From: Clostridium acetireducens DSM 10703 | Lineage (GTDB): Bacteria; Bacillota; Clostridia; Clostridiales; Clostridiaceae | Reading direction: 5' to 3' | NCBI RefSeq assembly: GCF_001758365.1 | Contig: NZ_LZFO01000008.1 | Span: 23,252-87,251 of the forward strand | DNA length: 64,000 nucleotides | Part shown: in pieces, positions 10,661 through 18,879 of the stretch | Layout of the letters: every line of letters starts with the position of its first letter | How positions within the stretch are numbered: position 1 is the stretch's first letter | Program-made: the position numbers and the translations under genes | Notes under the pieces: model-generated | Seen by the model: only the letters and a program-made list of their open reading frames with translations | The model's database searches: none | What the model was told of the DNA's origin: nothing

Positions 10661-10938
10661 ATAAAAATTTTGGGGACGGTTAACAAATAATTATGGAGAT
10701 AGAAGGATAGTAAAAGACTTTGTACCTGTATTGAATAAACTCTATAAATTTCTTCCTTTATAAAAACTATTTTACGTGAAGAACTTTTCACTGTGTGAGC
10801 TGAAAGCGAGTTTGAAAAGTTTAGTAAAATAGCTTTTTATAAAGGATAGAATTTAAGAGTGAAATTCACTTTAAGGTACAAAGTCTTTTACTATCCTTCT
10901 ATCTCCATAATTATTTGTTAACCGTCCCCAAATTTTTA
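10660..10938. repeat. Large nested REPIN element between convergent genes
   Basis: Outer inverted ends GGGGACGGTTAAC (10672-10684) and its complement (10917-10929). The palindrome extends outward over AAATAAAAATTT on both sides, almost to the two flanking stop codons. Inward, the arms continue for about 40 further bases (TATGGAGATAGAAGGATAG... and complement). A second inverted pair, ATAAAAACTATTTTA / TAAAATAGCTTTTTAT, brackets a central segment that contains CTTTTCACTGTGTGAGCTGA. It looks like one REPIN with internal duplication and probably terminates both convergent genes. Confidence 0.75.
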
Positions 10939-11688
10939 TTTCTTTTTCTTTAATATAATAAATGCTATGGCTGCAACTGCAACTATTGATATTCCAGAAA
11001 CTAAAGCTATGTTTGTTTTGTTTGATATGGAATATGTAGCTATTAGAGGATTGTTTGGATTAATTTGTGATAGGGAATAGCTCCATTTTAAAGTATTTAC
11101 GTTGTTAGATGCACTAGTTGATACTGCATTGGTAACTTCAACTTTTCCTGGAACTACAATTTCGTTGGAAAAAACAATAGAAGAACCTAAAAATGCTTTA
11201 ACTTGTTCAGGACTAACTATTTCTAAATCTTGAGGTTGTCCAGCTTTATTATTATTTAAAGCTTCTTTTGAAAGCTCATCTAAAGAAAATCCTTTTGGTA
11301 AATATAATTTATATTGGTAAGTGATTTTAAATAAAGATTTATTTTCTTTTATTTCTATTTTGATTTCATCTTTTTTAACATCTTTAAATAAATCATTAAA
11401 TTCTTTTATGTTGTTAAATTTTAAAGTATATTCTTCAATAGATTTTTCACCTTCTTTAAAGGCTTTCTTTTGAATATTTTTGTTTTTTAAATTAAATAAG
11501 TTATTATTATTTTCGTTGCCAGATAAAACTTGTTCATATATACCTTCTGATGAAATTTTAAAAGTTATAGTTCCAGCTCCTTTATTATTAATTACTGTTT
11601 TTGTTCCCACATTTAATGTGCCACAGCCTGTTATAGTAAAACATAATAATAAAGTAAAAATTAGTGCCCAGTGTTTAAAAATTCTCAT
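10936..11688 (-). CDS. Lipoprotein with C-terminal membrane anchor
   Basis: N-terminal lipoprotein signal: hydrophobic stretch ending in the lipobox FTITGC (Cys22 would be lipidated). A 200-residue extracytoplasmic domain with a predicted mix of strands and charged helices follows, then a C-terminal helix (GISIVAVAAIAFIILKKKK). The chain is therefore anchored to the membrane at both ends. The layout resembles LppM/DUF3153-type lipoproteins, but I cannot confirm the family. ATG preceded by AGGAGTG. Convergent with the anti-sigma gene and divergent from the protease gene. No function can be assigned. Confidence 0.75.
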   Translation of the reverse strand: MRIFKHWALIFTLLLCFTITGCGTLNVGTKTVINNKGAGTITFKISSEGIYEQVLSGNENNNNLFNLKNKNIQKKAFKEGEKSIEEYTLKFNNIKEFNDLFKDVKKDEIKIEIKENKSLFKITYQYKLYLPKGFSLDELSKEALNNNKAGQPQDLEIVSPEQVKAFLGSSIVFSNEIVVPGKVEVTNAVSTSASNNVNTLKWSYSLSQINPNNPLIATYSISNKTNIALVSGISIVAVAAIAFIILKKKK

Positions 11689-11805
11689 ATTATCACTCCT
11701 AATAAAAATATTACTACATCATGTATTTATTCTATGTTTAATATTAAAATCCTTCTATATACTATATGTAAAAACAGGAGTTGTTGTATAAATATATTAA
11801 ATTTG

Positions 11806-12112
11806 GGTTGTTAAATAAAAAATAATTAAAAATAATAATACAGCAGCATAAAGAAAGTTTGTAAATAATTTGAATGAATTTTAGACACTCTTAGAATAAA
11901 AAGTAAAAAAACTCCGTAATTCATCACAGGACGTGATGAGCCAATTTCCGCCCCAAGGACGGGGCATAAATTGGGTAGGAGTTTTTTTATTTTTTATTCT
12001 TAGAGTGTCTTAATGAAATGACTTATTTACAAACTTTCTTTATGCTGCTGTATTATTATTTTTAATTATTTTTTATTTCAAATTATATCAATTATTTTTT
12101 ATTTAACAACCT
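11806..12112 (+). repeat. Foldback element, copy A (core 11912-11981, + orientation)
   Basis: The 70-nt core runs from CTCCGTAATTCATCAC to AAATTGGGTAGGAG. Flanking arms pair over most of their length: AGACACTCTTAGAAT with ATTCTTAGAGTGTCT, then ACAGCAGCATAAAGAAAG with CTTTCTTTATGCTGCTGT, then GGTTGTTAAATAAAAAAT with its complement at 12093-12112. The left arm lacks a segment of about 25 nt that is present on the right, probably lost between short AAATAAAAAATAATT repeats. This is the only full copy between divergent genes. Confidence 0.85.
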
Positions 12113-12171
12113 GAAAATAACATATGTTATAATAAATAATAAAATACTAAAATTAAAAGAGGGGATGTCAG

Positions 12172-14244
12172 TTGAAAAAAAATAATATTATAGTTTTTAT
12201 TTTAATAACAATTTTGTCTATTTTGCCCTTTAATACAGTAAAAGCAAATTCAAAAACCTATGAAATAAAAAGAATTTATGGAGAAGATAGATTTGAAACA
12301 TCTATAAATATAAGTAAGGAATTTGGAAAAGTTAATAATGTAATAATAGCTAATGGGTACAACTTTCCAGATGCTTTATCTGGCAGTAATATTTCAAAAA
12401 AGTACAATGCACCTATACTATTAGTTGGAAATTCTGTAGAAGAAAGTGGAAAAACTTTAAGTTATTTAGAAAATTATTTAGATAAAAATGGAACTATATA
12501 TATTTTAGGGGGAAATGCTGCGGTAAAAGAGGAATTTATATATGCTTTTAAAAATAGAGGATATAAAAATATAATAAGGCTGGGAGGAAAAGATAGGTTT
12601 TCAACTAATAAAGAAATAATTGAAAATACTAATACAGCAAAGAATACACCTGTAGTTTTGGTAAATGGATACAATTTCCCAGATGCTTTAAGTATATCTA
12701 GTATAGCAGCAGAAAAAGGATATCCTATAATAATAACACCAGCAGACAAATTATCAAAGGAAGGCATAGAAATAATAAAAAAAATTGAACCTGAAAAAGT
12801 ATATTTAATAGGTGGAGAAGCTGTAGTAAAAAACTCTTTAAAAGATAGTATTAAAAGCATAATTCCCAGTATAAAAGAAGAGGATTTTATAAGAATAGGC
12901 GGAGTAGATAGATACGAAACTTCTTTAAATATATGCAAAACATTTAATTTTAAAAGTGAAGATTTTATATTAGCTAGTGGCAAAAATTTTCCTGATGCTT
13001 TATCAGGTAGTGCTTTAGCTTGCAATTTAAAAGCTCCTATAATTTTAACAGATGGAGAAAGTATAAATATTCAAAAGAAATATTTAGATGAAGAAAATTA
13101 CAAAAGAGCTAATATATTAGGAGGACAAGCTTCTGTAAGTATTTATGTAGAAAGAAGTTTAAAATATGAAAGAGAATTTACTAAATATGAAATAAAAGAA
13201 AAAAACAATAATTCTGTAGTAGATATACAAGTATTTGATAAGGAAGGTAAGCCTTTGGCGGAAGGCAGCGGTTTTATTGTTTCTGAAGAAGGCAAAGTAG
13301 TTACTAATTTTCACGTTATAAAACAAGGATACTTTGCAAAAGTTACTATGGAAAATGGAGAAAAATATAATGTGCAGGGCGTATGTGGCTATAGTAGAGA
13401 AAAGGATATAGCTGTTTTAAAAATAGAAGGAGATAATTTTACTAAAGTTAATTTAGGAAATTCAAAAGATATTCAACTATCAGATAGAGTTATAGCTATT
13501 GGAAATCCAGGTGGTTATAAAAATGTGGTTACAGAAGGAATAGTGAAAGGCATTAAAGAAAGTGCTCTTAGAGAAGGGAAAGATATAGAATCTACTGCAT
13601 TTATAAAACCAGGAAGTTCTGGAGGGGCTCTTTTTAATGAATATAATGAAGTTATAGGAATAACCTATGCAGGGTATGAAGCGTTGAAAGGAGGATTTTC
13701 TATTCCTATTGATGATGTAAAATACATTATAGAAAAAAATAATTTAATTAGTTTAAGTAAATTTAATGAAGAAGTGCAATTATCTCATGATAAATTTGCA
13801 AATTATTTAAAAAGCAAGTATAAAGGCTATAATTTAAATGGTATATTTGTACCTATAGACAGTTATAATATTACAGAAAGCCAGGATGGAGAAAGTATAT
13901 TGATTATTATGAACATTTACGGAAATGAAAATAAAGAAAAATTTTTAAAATCTCTTCTTCCAAAAGGTACCAATACTTCTCCTAAAATGTATATAAATAA
14001 TAAAAAATTTATTGAAGATTGGGTTAATAATATTTATAAAGAAGTAAAAAATAAATATAAAAATAAAGATATATTAGGTTCTATTTATTGTTGTTTCACT
14101 TTAAATAACTATCCAAGTTTTAACTACTACAAAGTAGAGTATGATTATATTAATGGCAAGTGGAATGTGTCAGATTGGATTTTAATGTTTTACAATAATG
14201 AAGAAGATAAATATGAAGTTAAATGGGATCCTTATAATAACTAA
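12172..14244 (+). CDS. Secreted S1C (HtrA-like) serine protease with three cell-wall-binding repeats
   Basis: A signal peptide (residues 1-26, cut near VKA-NSK) is followed by three CWB2 (PF04122) repeats at about 33-122, 134-224 and 238-332. These carry the family signatures YGEDRFETS, NGYNFPDALS and LGGQASV, and in Clostridia they anchor proteins to the wall. A trypsin-like domain (about 343-525) has an intact triad: His381 (TNFHVI), Asp412 (KDIAVL) and Ser483 (GSSGGAL). There is no PDZ domain; the last 160 residues match nothing I recognise. Start TTG after GGGGATG. Foldback copies A and B, in the same orientation, flank the gene on both sides. Confidence 0.9.
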   Translation: MKKNNIIVFILITILSILPFNTVKANSKTYEIKRIYGEDRFETSINISKEFGKVNNVIIANGYNFPDALSGSNISKKYNAPILLVGNSVEESGKTLSYLENYLDKNGTIYILGGNAAVKEEFIYAFKNRGYKNIIRLGGKDRFSTNKEIIENTNTAKNTPVVLVNGYNFPDALSISSIAAEKGYPIIITPADKLSKEGIEIIKKIEPEKVYLIGGEAVVKNSLKDSIKSIIPSIKEEDFIRIGGVDRYETSLNICKTFNFKSEDFILASGKNFPDALSGSALACNLKAPIILTDGESINIQKKYLDEENYKRANILGGQASVSIYVERSLKYEREFTKYEIKEKNNNSVVDIQVFDKEGKPLAEGSGFIVSEEGKVVTNFHVIKQGYFAKVTMENGEKYNVQGVCGYSREKDIAVLKIEGDNFTKVNLGNSKDIQLSDRVIAIGNPGGYKNVVTEGIVKGIKESALREGKDIESTAFIKPGSSGGALFNEYNEVIGITYAGYEALKGGFSIPIDDVKYIIEKNNLISLSKFNEEVQLSHDKFANYLKSKYKGYNLNGIFVPIDSYNITESQDGESILIIMNIYGNENKEKFLKSLLPKGTNTSPKMYINNKKFIEDWVNNIYKEVKNKYKNKDILGSIYCCFTLNNYPSFNYYKVEYDYINGKWNVSDWILMFYNNEEDKYEVKWDPYNN

Positions 14245-14257
14245 AATATAAATGTTT

Positions 14258-14660
14258 TTAAAGTACATTCACTAATATATAATATAGTTTGTTCAATAAA
14301 AAATCATTGATATAATTTAATATAAAAAATAATCTGTATAAAAATAATAAGGCAGCTTCATAAAGAGAGTTTGGAAATAATTTGAATGAATTTTAGAAAA
14401 TCTTAGAAGAAAAAATAAAAAAACTCCGTAATTCATCACAGGACGTGATGAGCCAATTTCCGCCCCAAGGACGGGGCATAAATTGGGTAGGAGTTTTTTT
14501 ATTTTTTATTCTTAGAGTTTCTTAATGAAATGACTTATTTCCAAACTCTCTTTATGAAGCTGCCTTATTATTTTTATACAGATTATTTTTTATATTAAAT
14601 TATATCAATGATTTTTTATTGAACAAACTATATTATATATTAGTGAATATACTTTTTTAA
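14258..14660 (+). repeat. Foldback element, copy B (core 14424-14493, + orientation)
   Basis: Same core as copy A. The arms pair for about 165 nt. Distal copy-specific parts include GGCAGCTTCATAAAGAGAG with CTCTCTTTATGAAGCTGCC, and AAAGTACATTCACTAATAT near 14259 with ATATTAGTGAATATACTTT near 14653. The element starts 14 nt after the protease stop codon. The remaining 170 nt before the next gene are AT-rich and show no clear feature beyond the ribosome binding site of the next gene. Confidence 0.87.
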
Positions 14661-14831
14661 GTGGAGAAATTAATATTATTGAAAAGCCAGTACTATGAGA
14701 GTATAATATGTAAAAGAGTGCAAAATTATCTATATCTATTGTAATAATGTGTAAATTTTTTATATAATATAATTATAATTTTGTATTTGTGGATATTAAT
14801 TACTTCTATTTTATAAAGGAGGAGTATTAAA

Positions 14832-15308
14832 GTGTCTTTTGAAAAGGGGAATAATATTAAAATATTAGTAGTAGGAGATAATATAACATTAAATAAAATA
14901 ATTTTAGATATACTAAATAAAAAAGGTTTTTATGTTAAATGCGTTTTAAATGCTGAAGATGCCTATGCTTTTATAAAAAACAATTATAAAAATACAGCAA
15001 TGATTTTAGATTATATACTACCCTCTATAAATGCCAGTGAATTTATAAGAAATTTAAAAAATAAGGGATATAATATACCTTTTATAATGATGACTTCTAA
15101 TAGTGATAGGGATACTATTTTAGAAATGATGAAATTAGGAGCATATGACTATATTATAAAAAATGATAAATTTATATCTAGTTTTCCTTCTGTGGTTTAT
15201 AAATTTATTGACAAATTAGAAATGGAAATGAAATTAATAGCATCGGAAAATAAATTAAAGGAAAGAGAAAAAAATTTAGATTACTTACAGAAAATGCTCA
15301 AGATATAA
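14832..15308 (+). CDS. Receiver (REC) part of a frameshifted c-di-GMP regulator
   Basis: Response-regulator receiver domain with phospho-acceptor Asp60 (MILDYILP) and the conserved Lys110 (DYIIKND). The first acidic pair is Gly15-Asp16 rather than Asp-Asp. After the receiver a coiled-coil linker runs to the stop at 15306-15308. In another frame (+2 relative to this one) the linker continues without a stop as TENAQDIIYMLKLHPKIK, a typical PAS entry, straight into the next open frame. I read this and the following entry as one gene broken by a 1-nt deletion near 15285. GTG start with AAAGGAGGAG. Confidence 0.85.
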   Translation: MSFEKGNNIKILVVGDNITLNKIILDILNKKGFYVKCVLNAEDAYAFIKNNYKNTAMILDYILPSINASEFIRNLKNKGYNIPFIMMTSNSDRDTILEMMKLGAYDYIIKNDKFISSFPSVVYKFIDKLEMEMKLIASENKLKEREKNLDYLQKMLKI

Positions 15309-15313
15309 TATAT

Positions 15314-16672
15314 ATGCTTAAATTACATCCTAAAATTAAATTTGAGTATTTAAATTTTGCTGTAAAAGAAATATTAGGATATAATTCTAAGGAAATTTAT
15401 GATAACCCAAATATTATTTTTGATAAATTATATTATAAAGGTAAAAAATTTAAAAAAGAGGATTTATTTAATAACATAACTCCTGATTATAAAAATCCAG
15501 TAATATTAACTTGTATAAGCAAAAATGGAAACAAAGTTTGGCTAGAATTTAGAAATGTACCTACTTATGAAAACAACAATCTAATTTTTATAGAAGGAAT
15601 TGCAAGAGATATTACAAGGCATATTTTAATTGAAGAAAAATTAAAATACATAAGTTTGCATGATGGACTTACAGGACTTTATAATAGAAATTATTTTGAA
15701 AATTTAATAAATAACTATGATAGAAATAATACACCTAATGTAGGAATTATTATGTGTGATATAGATGGACTTAAAATTATAAATGATACTTTAGGTCATT
15801 CTGAAGGGGACAAGATATTAATAGAAGCAGCTTTAGTTTTAAAAAATGCTTGTAGTAACAAATACCCTGTAGCTAGAATAGGTGGAGATGAATTTGCTAT
15901 ATCTATAGAAAATTGTACTGATAAAAAAATAGAAAATTTAAATAAGAATATACAAAATTCTGTAGATGAATATAATTCTAAAAATTTAGATTTCCATTTA
16001 AGTATTTCTACAGGATTTTATTTTAGAAAAGGCTTTTCAAAACCTATGAATGAAATATTTAAAAAAGCAGATAACAATATGTATAGCAATAAGTTAAATA
16101 GAAAACAAAGTAGTCGAAATTCTATTATAAAAACTTTAATGAAAACTTTAGAAGTTAGAGATTTTATAACAGAAGGTCATGCAGAGAGAATGAAGGATTT
16201 AGGATTTAAATTTGCAGTGCACTTAAATTTACCAACTAAAACTGTAAATGATATATGTCTTTTAGCTCAATTTCATGATATTGGGAAAGTGGGTATAAAT
16301 GATTCTATATTAAAAAAATGTGGTCCTTTAAATGATTTAGAAAAAAATGAAATGAAGCGTCATTGTGAAATAGGATATAGAATTTCAAATTCATCTAAAG
16401 AATTAATGCATATTTCAGATTTAATATTAAAACACCATGAATGGTGGAATGGATATGGTTATCCTCTTAAAATTAAAGAAGAAGATATACCTTTAGAATG
16501 TAGAATAGTTTCTATATTAGATGCTTATGATGCTATGATAAGTGATAGACCTTATAGAAAAGCAATGAAAAAAGAAGAAGCTATAAAAGAGCTTATAAAA
16601 TTTAAAGGAATACAATTTGATCCTAATTTAGTTGAAAAGTTTATTGAAATGGTGAAAAAAGAAAATATATAA
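15314..16672 (+). CDS. PAS-GGDEF-HD-GYP part of the frameshifted c-di-GMP regulator
   Basis: A PAS domain (about 5-105) is followed by GGDEF with the active-site motif intact at residues 190-194 (diguanylate cyclase). An HD-GYP domain then has FHDIGKVG and HHEWWNGYGYP (c-di-GMP phosphodiesterase, with Asn in place of the usual Asp). The ATG at 15314 has no ribosome binding site, and the PAS frame is open upstream of it, so this is probably the second half of a REC-PAS-GGDEF-HD-GYP gene starting at 14832. As two separate pieces the enzymatic half would not be translated efficiently. Both catalytic domains look otherwise unmutated. Confidence 0.85.
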   Translation: MLKLHPKIKFEYLNFAVKEILGYNSKEIYDNPNIIFDKLYYKGKKFKKEDLFNNITPDYKNPVILTCISKNGNKVWLEFRNVPTYENNNLIFIEGIARDITRHILIEEKLKYISLHDGLTGLYNRNYFENLINNYDRNNTPNVGIIMCDIDGLKIINDTLGHSEGDKILIEAALVLKNACSNKYPVARIGGDEFAISIENCTDKKIENLNKNIQNSVDEYNSKNLDFHLSISTGFYFRKGFSKPMNEIFKKADNNMYSNKLNRKQSSRNSIIKTLMKTLEVRDFITEGHAERMKDLGFKFAVHLNLPTKTVNDICLLAQFHDIGKVGINDSILKKCGPLNDLEKNEMKRHCEIGYRISNSSKELMHISDLILKHHEWWNGYGYPLKIKEEDIPLECRIVSILDAYDAMISDRPYRKAMKKEEAIKELIKFKGIQFDPNLVEKFIEMVKKENI

Positions 16673-16750
16673 AATAGCATTTAATTTGTAATAAATTTGT
16701 AATATTATATTAATAATTTTGTTAATAATTAAAAGCAAATATAATTTATT

Positions 16751-16790
16751 ATAAAATCAAAAGCTTTTGTAAAAATTTTTGATTTTATAC
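16751..16790 (+). terminator. Possible AT-rich terminator hairpin
   Basis: ATAAAATCAAAA pairs with TTTTTGATTTTAT around a loop of about 13 nt. It lies about 80 nt after the HD-GYP stop. The stem is entirely AT-rich and there is no strong U-tract, so the call is weak. Confidence 0.4.
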
Positions 16791-16915
16791 TAAGATTACT
16801 CACTATAATGCTTATTTAATACAGTTTATATACTTGAATAATAATTTCTAAGCATAGTTTGGAATTAAAATTCTAAATTAGGAAAAGAAATATTTTTACG
16901 ACATGAGGTGGAGAA

Positions 16916-17943
16916 ATGATAAAAAAAAGAGTATTTACTATTATATTTGCAATTGTTTTTTCTTTAATACCTAATAATAAAAATATAAAATCAGCATCAA
17001 TAAACTATAAGTCTATAAAATCAAATTATATTTCTAGAAATAATGTAAATTCAAAAAAATATTTAGATATAAAAACTTATGATAAAAGCAATCAAAGCAA
17101 TCATCCCAAAGTAATTTTTGTAAACAAACCTTGGAATGGATATAGATATTGGATGTCTTACACTCCTTATCCCTTTTCTAAAAGCCAATTTGAAAATCCA
17201 AGCATTGTAGTTTCAAATGATGGTGTAAATTGGATAGTTCCTAAAGGATTGAGACAACCTTTAATAAGTCCGCCTTATGATGCAAAGTTTGGTGGACACT
17301 ATAGTGATTCTAATTTAGTAATGAATAGTAATAATAATACAATGGAGCTATGGTATAGGTATAATAAAGGAACTAAAATGTATAATCCTGATGGTTCTAT
17401 AGATTATATATATAGAGTTATATCAAAAGATGGAATAAATTGGTCTAAACCTCAACTGGTATATTCAGGAAAAGAGCTTTGTATTTCTCCAGCAATAATT
17501 TATGAAAATAATAAATATAAAATGTGGTATGTAACTTATATGCCTAGAATAAAAATTAGATATAGAGAAAGCGTAAATGGTGTATTATGGTCTAATTGTA
17601 AAGATATAAATATTAAGTATGATAAGGATTGTTATCCTTGGCATATAGATGTTACAAAAACTGAAATAGGATATGAAATGCTTATAAGTAATTATTATAA
17701 ATCTTTTGGCAATAATATTTTATCATACACTCTTTCTAAGGATGGATTGAATTTTAACAAAACAGTAGATATTATATATCCTTCTAAAAACATTAATGCA
17801 TGGGATAATAAAATGATTTATAGATCTTCTTTAGTTAAAGTAAATGGATTTTATAAGTATACTATTCTGCGGTAGACTATAAAAATAGATGGCATATTGG
17901 TTTAATAGAAGGAAGGGCTTTAAATATATTAAGAGGTGAATAA
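16916..17943 (+). pseudogene. Secreted GH43/sialidase-like beta-propeller protein, frameshifted near the C-terminus
   Basis: A signal peptide (residues 1-27) precedes repeated propeller-like blades with glycosidase-type segments (GYRYWMSYTPYP, SKDGINWSKPQLVYSG, YKMWYVTY, LSKDGLNFNK). The open frame from 16916 stops at 17875. From 17860 the frame two bases ahead continues in the same style (YYSAVDYKNRWHIGLIEGR, then ALNILRGE) to a stop at 17943. This indicates a 1-nt deletion around 17858-17861. The lost tail completes the last blade, so the product is probably impaired. Substrate unknown. ATG preceded by GAGGTGG. Confidence 0.75.
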
Positions 17944-18353
17944 TATTAACAAAGTTTTAACAAAGTTTAAATTAAAAACAATAAATAATTTTATTAAGAA
18001 TATAGCAATAAAAGCAAAGAGTTTATTTTATATGTAAATAACATATAAAACATATAGATTTATAAATTTTCAAAAAAACATGTTTATTTTTTCTTAAAAA
18101 TATGATAAAATTTTAACAAGAAATAAATTTATATGCATAATAAATATATGCTGCTAACATTTAAGATATTTTCTTTGTATTATAGTAATTTAAATTTATT
18201 TAATTAAAAGCGCTTAAATTTTCTGAATAATCCTCGTTTTTATTAATGAATAAACATTAATATTTCTTCCTCAAAACTTAGAAGAAAATTTTAAATTAGG
18301 GCTTTGTAATATAATACAAATGAAATTTATCATAACATTATAATAACTTCAAC
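17944..18353. other. Gene-free AT-rich stretch
   Basis: No open frame with coding character and no RNA fold that I recognise. It contains an AAGCGCTT palindrome near 18209 and otherwise only AT-rich sequence. Confidence 0.6.
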
Positions 18354-18384
18354 AAAACCCTAGGTGATATTACCTAGGGTTTTT
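18354..18384. terminator. Bidirectional terminator hairpin
   Basis: AAAACCCTAGGT pairs with ACCTAGGGTTTTT around GATATT, with A-run and T-run on the two sides. No intact gene ends directly upstream. It may serve the pseudogene upstream or a lost gene. Confidence 0.75.
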
Positions 18385-18403
18385 AGTATAAAGTTCTAAA
18401 GTT

Positions 18404-18507
18404 CGGGGACGGTTAATTAATTATTGAATTAAAAATTTAGCGAAATCAAGGGACGGTTAATTAGTTATTAATTAATTCTTAATTCAATAATTAATTAACC
18501 GTCCCCA
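18404..18507. repeat. REPIN-like element with GGGGACGGTTAATTAA ends
   Basis: GGGGACGGTTAATTAATTAT at the left pairs with AATAATTAATTAACCGTCCC at the right. A third, internal GGGACGGTTAATTAG (18450-18464) lies in the same direction as the left end. Here the motif continues as TTAATTAA, the variant also found at the right end of the RAYT unit (21571-21586), rather than TTAACAAAT. Confidence 0.8.
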
Positions 18508-18548
18508 TTTTCATAAAAATAATATAGTAAAAAATTTTATTTTTAGTA

Positions 18549-18577
18549 TTGAATTTATAAAAAGTCTATGTTATAAT
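18549..18577 (+). promoter_or_regulatory. Sigma-A promoter of the glycine riboswitch unit
   Basis: A -35 TTGAAT (18549-18554) and -10 TATAAT (18572-18577) are separated by 17 nt. The riboswitch begins about 25 nt downstream. Confidence 0.75.
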
Positions 18578-18602
18578 CAAAGTCAATTAAATACGAATTC
18601 GA

Positions 18603-18773
18603 ATGAAAGTAACAGGAGAGAGACTAAATGTCCACCGAAGAGGCGAATCTTTCAGGTATCACTTATGTGATAAGACTGTTACTGGACGAAACTCTGGAGA
18701 GACTCGAAAGAGCACCGAAGGAGCAAGTGAGTATATTATTACTCGCGAAACTCTCAGGTAAAAGGACAGAGGC
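18603..18773 (+). promoter_or_regulatory. Tandem glycine riboswitch (gcvT type)
   Basis: Two aptamers in series. The first shows GGAGAGA, CACCGAAGAGGC and TTTCAGG. The second shows GGAGAG, GCACCGAAGGAGCAA and CTCTCAGGTAAAAGGACAGAG. Followed by a terminator and then an Ala/Gly symporter. Placement before a transporter rather than a glycine-cleavage operon is a known alternative context. Confidence 0.93.
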
Positions 18774-18791
18774 GCTTTAGAAAGTAAATCC

Positions 18792-18830
18792 AGAGGCCTA
18801 TTTTGCATAAAAATGGTCTCTTTTTATTTT
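18792..18830 (+). terminator. Expression-platform terminator of the glycine riboswitch
   Basis: AGAGGCC (18792-18798) pairs with GGTCTCT (18815-18821) and is followed by TTTTATTTTT. It sits 18 nt after the second aptamer, so glycine binding probably controls read-through into the symporter. Confidence 0.75.
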
Positions 18831-18844
18831 TCTATTGACAGCTG

Positions 18845-18870
18845 TCCTGTAAAAATTATTATACAGGAGG
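18845..18870 (+). promoter_or_regulatory. Hairpin covering the symporter ribosome binding site
   Basis: TCCTGTA (18845-18851) is the exact complement of TACAGGA (18862-18868), which overlaps the AGGAGG site of the next gene. It may limit translation independently of the upstream terminator. The sequence shows only the complementarity; a regulatory role is inferred. Confidence 0.5.
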
Positions 18871-18879
18871 AACGGACTT

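Noticed and set aside
11480..11791. 103-codon + strand frame opposite the lipoprotein gene
   Set aside because: Antisense shadow of the lipoprotein gene, whose signal peptide, lipobox and ribosome binding site are clear.
12474..13025. 183-codon - strand frame inside the CWB2 protease gene
   Set aside because: Complement of the repeat domains; low-complexity hydrophobic translation typical of antisense reading of AT-rich genes.
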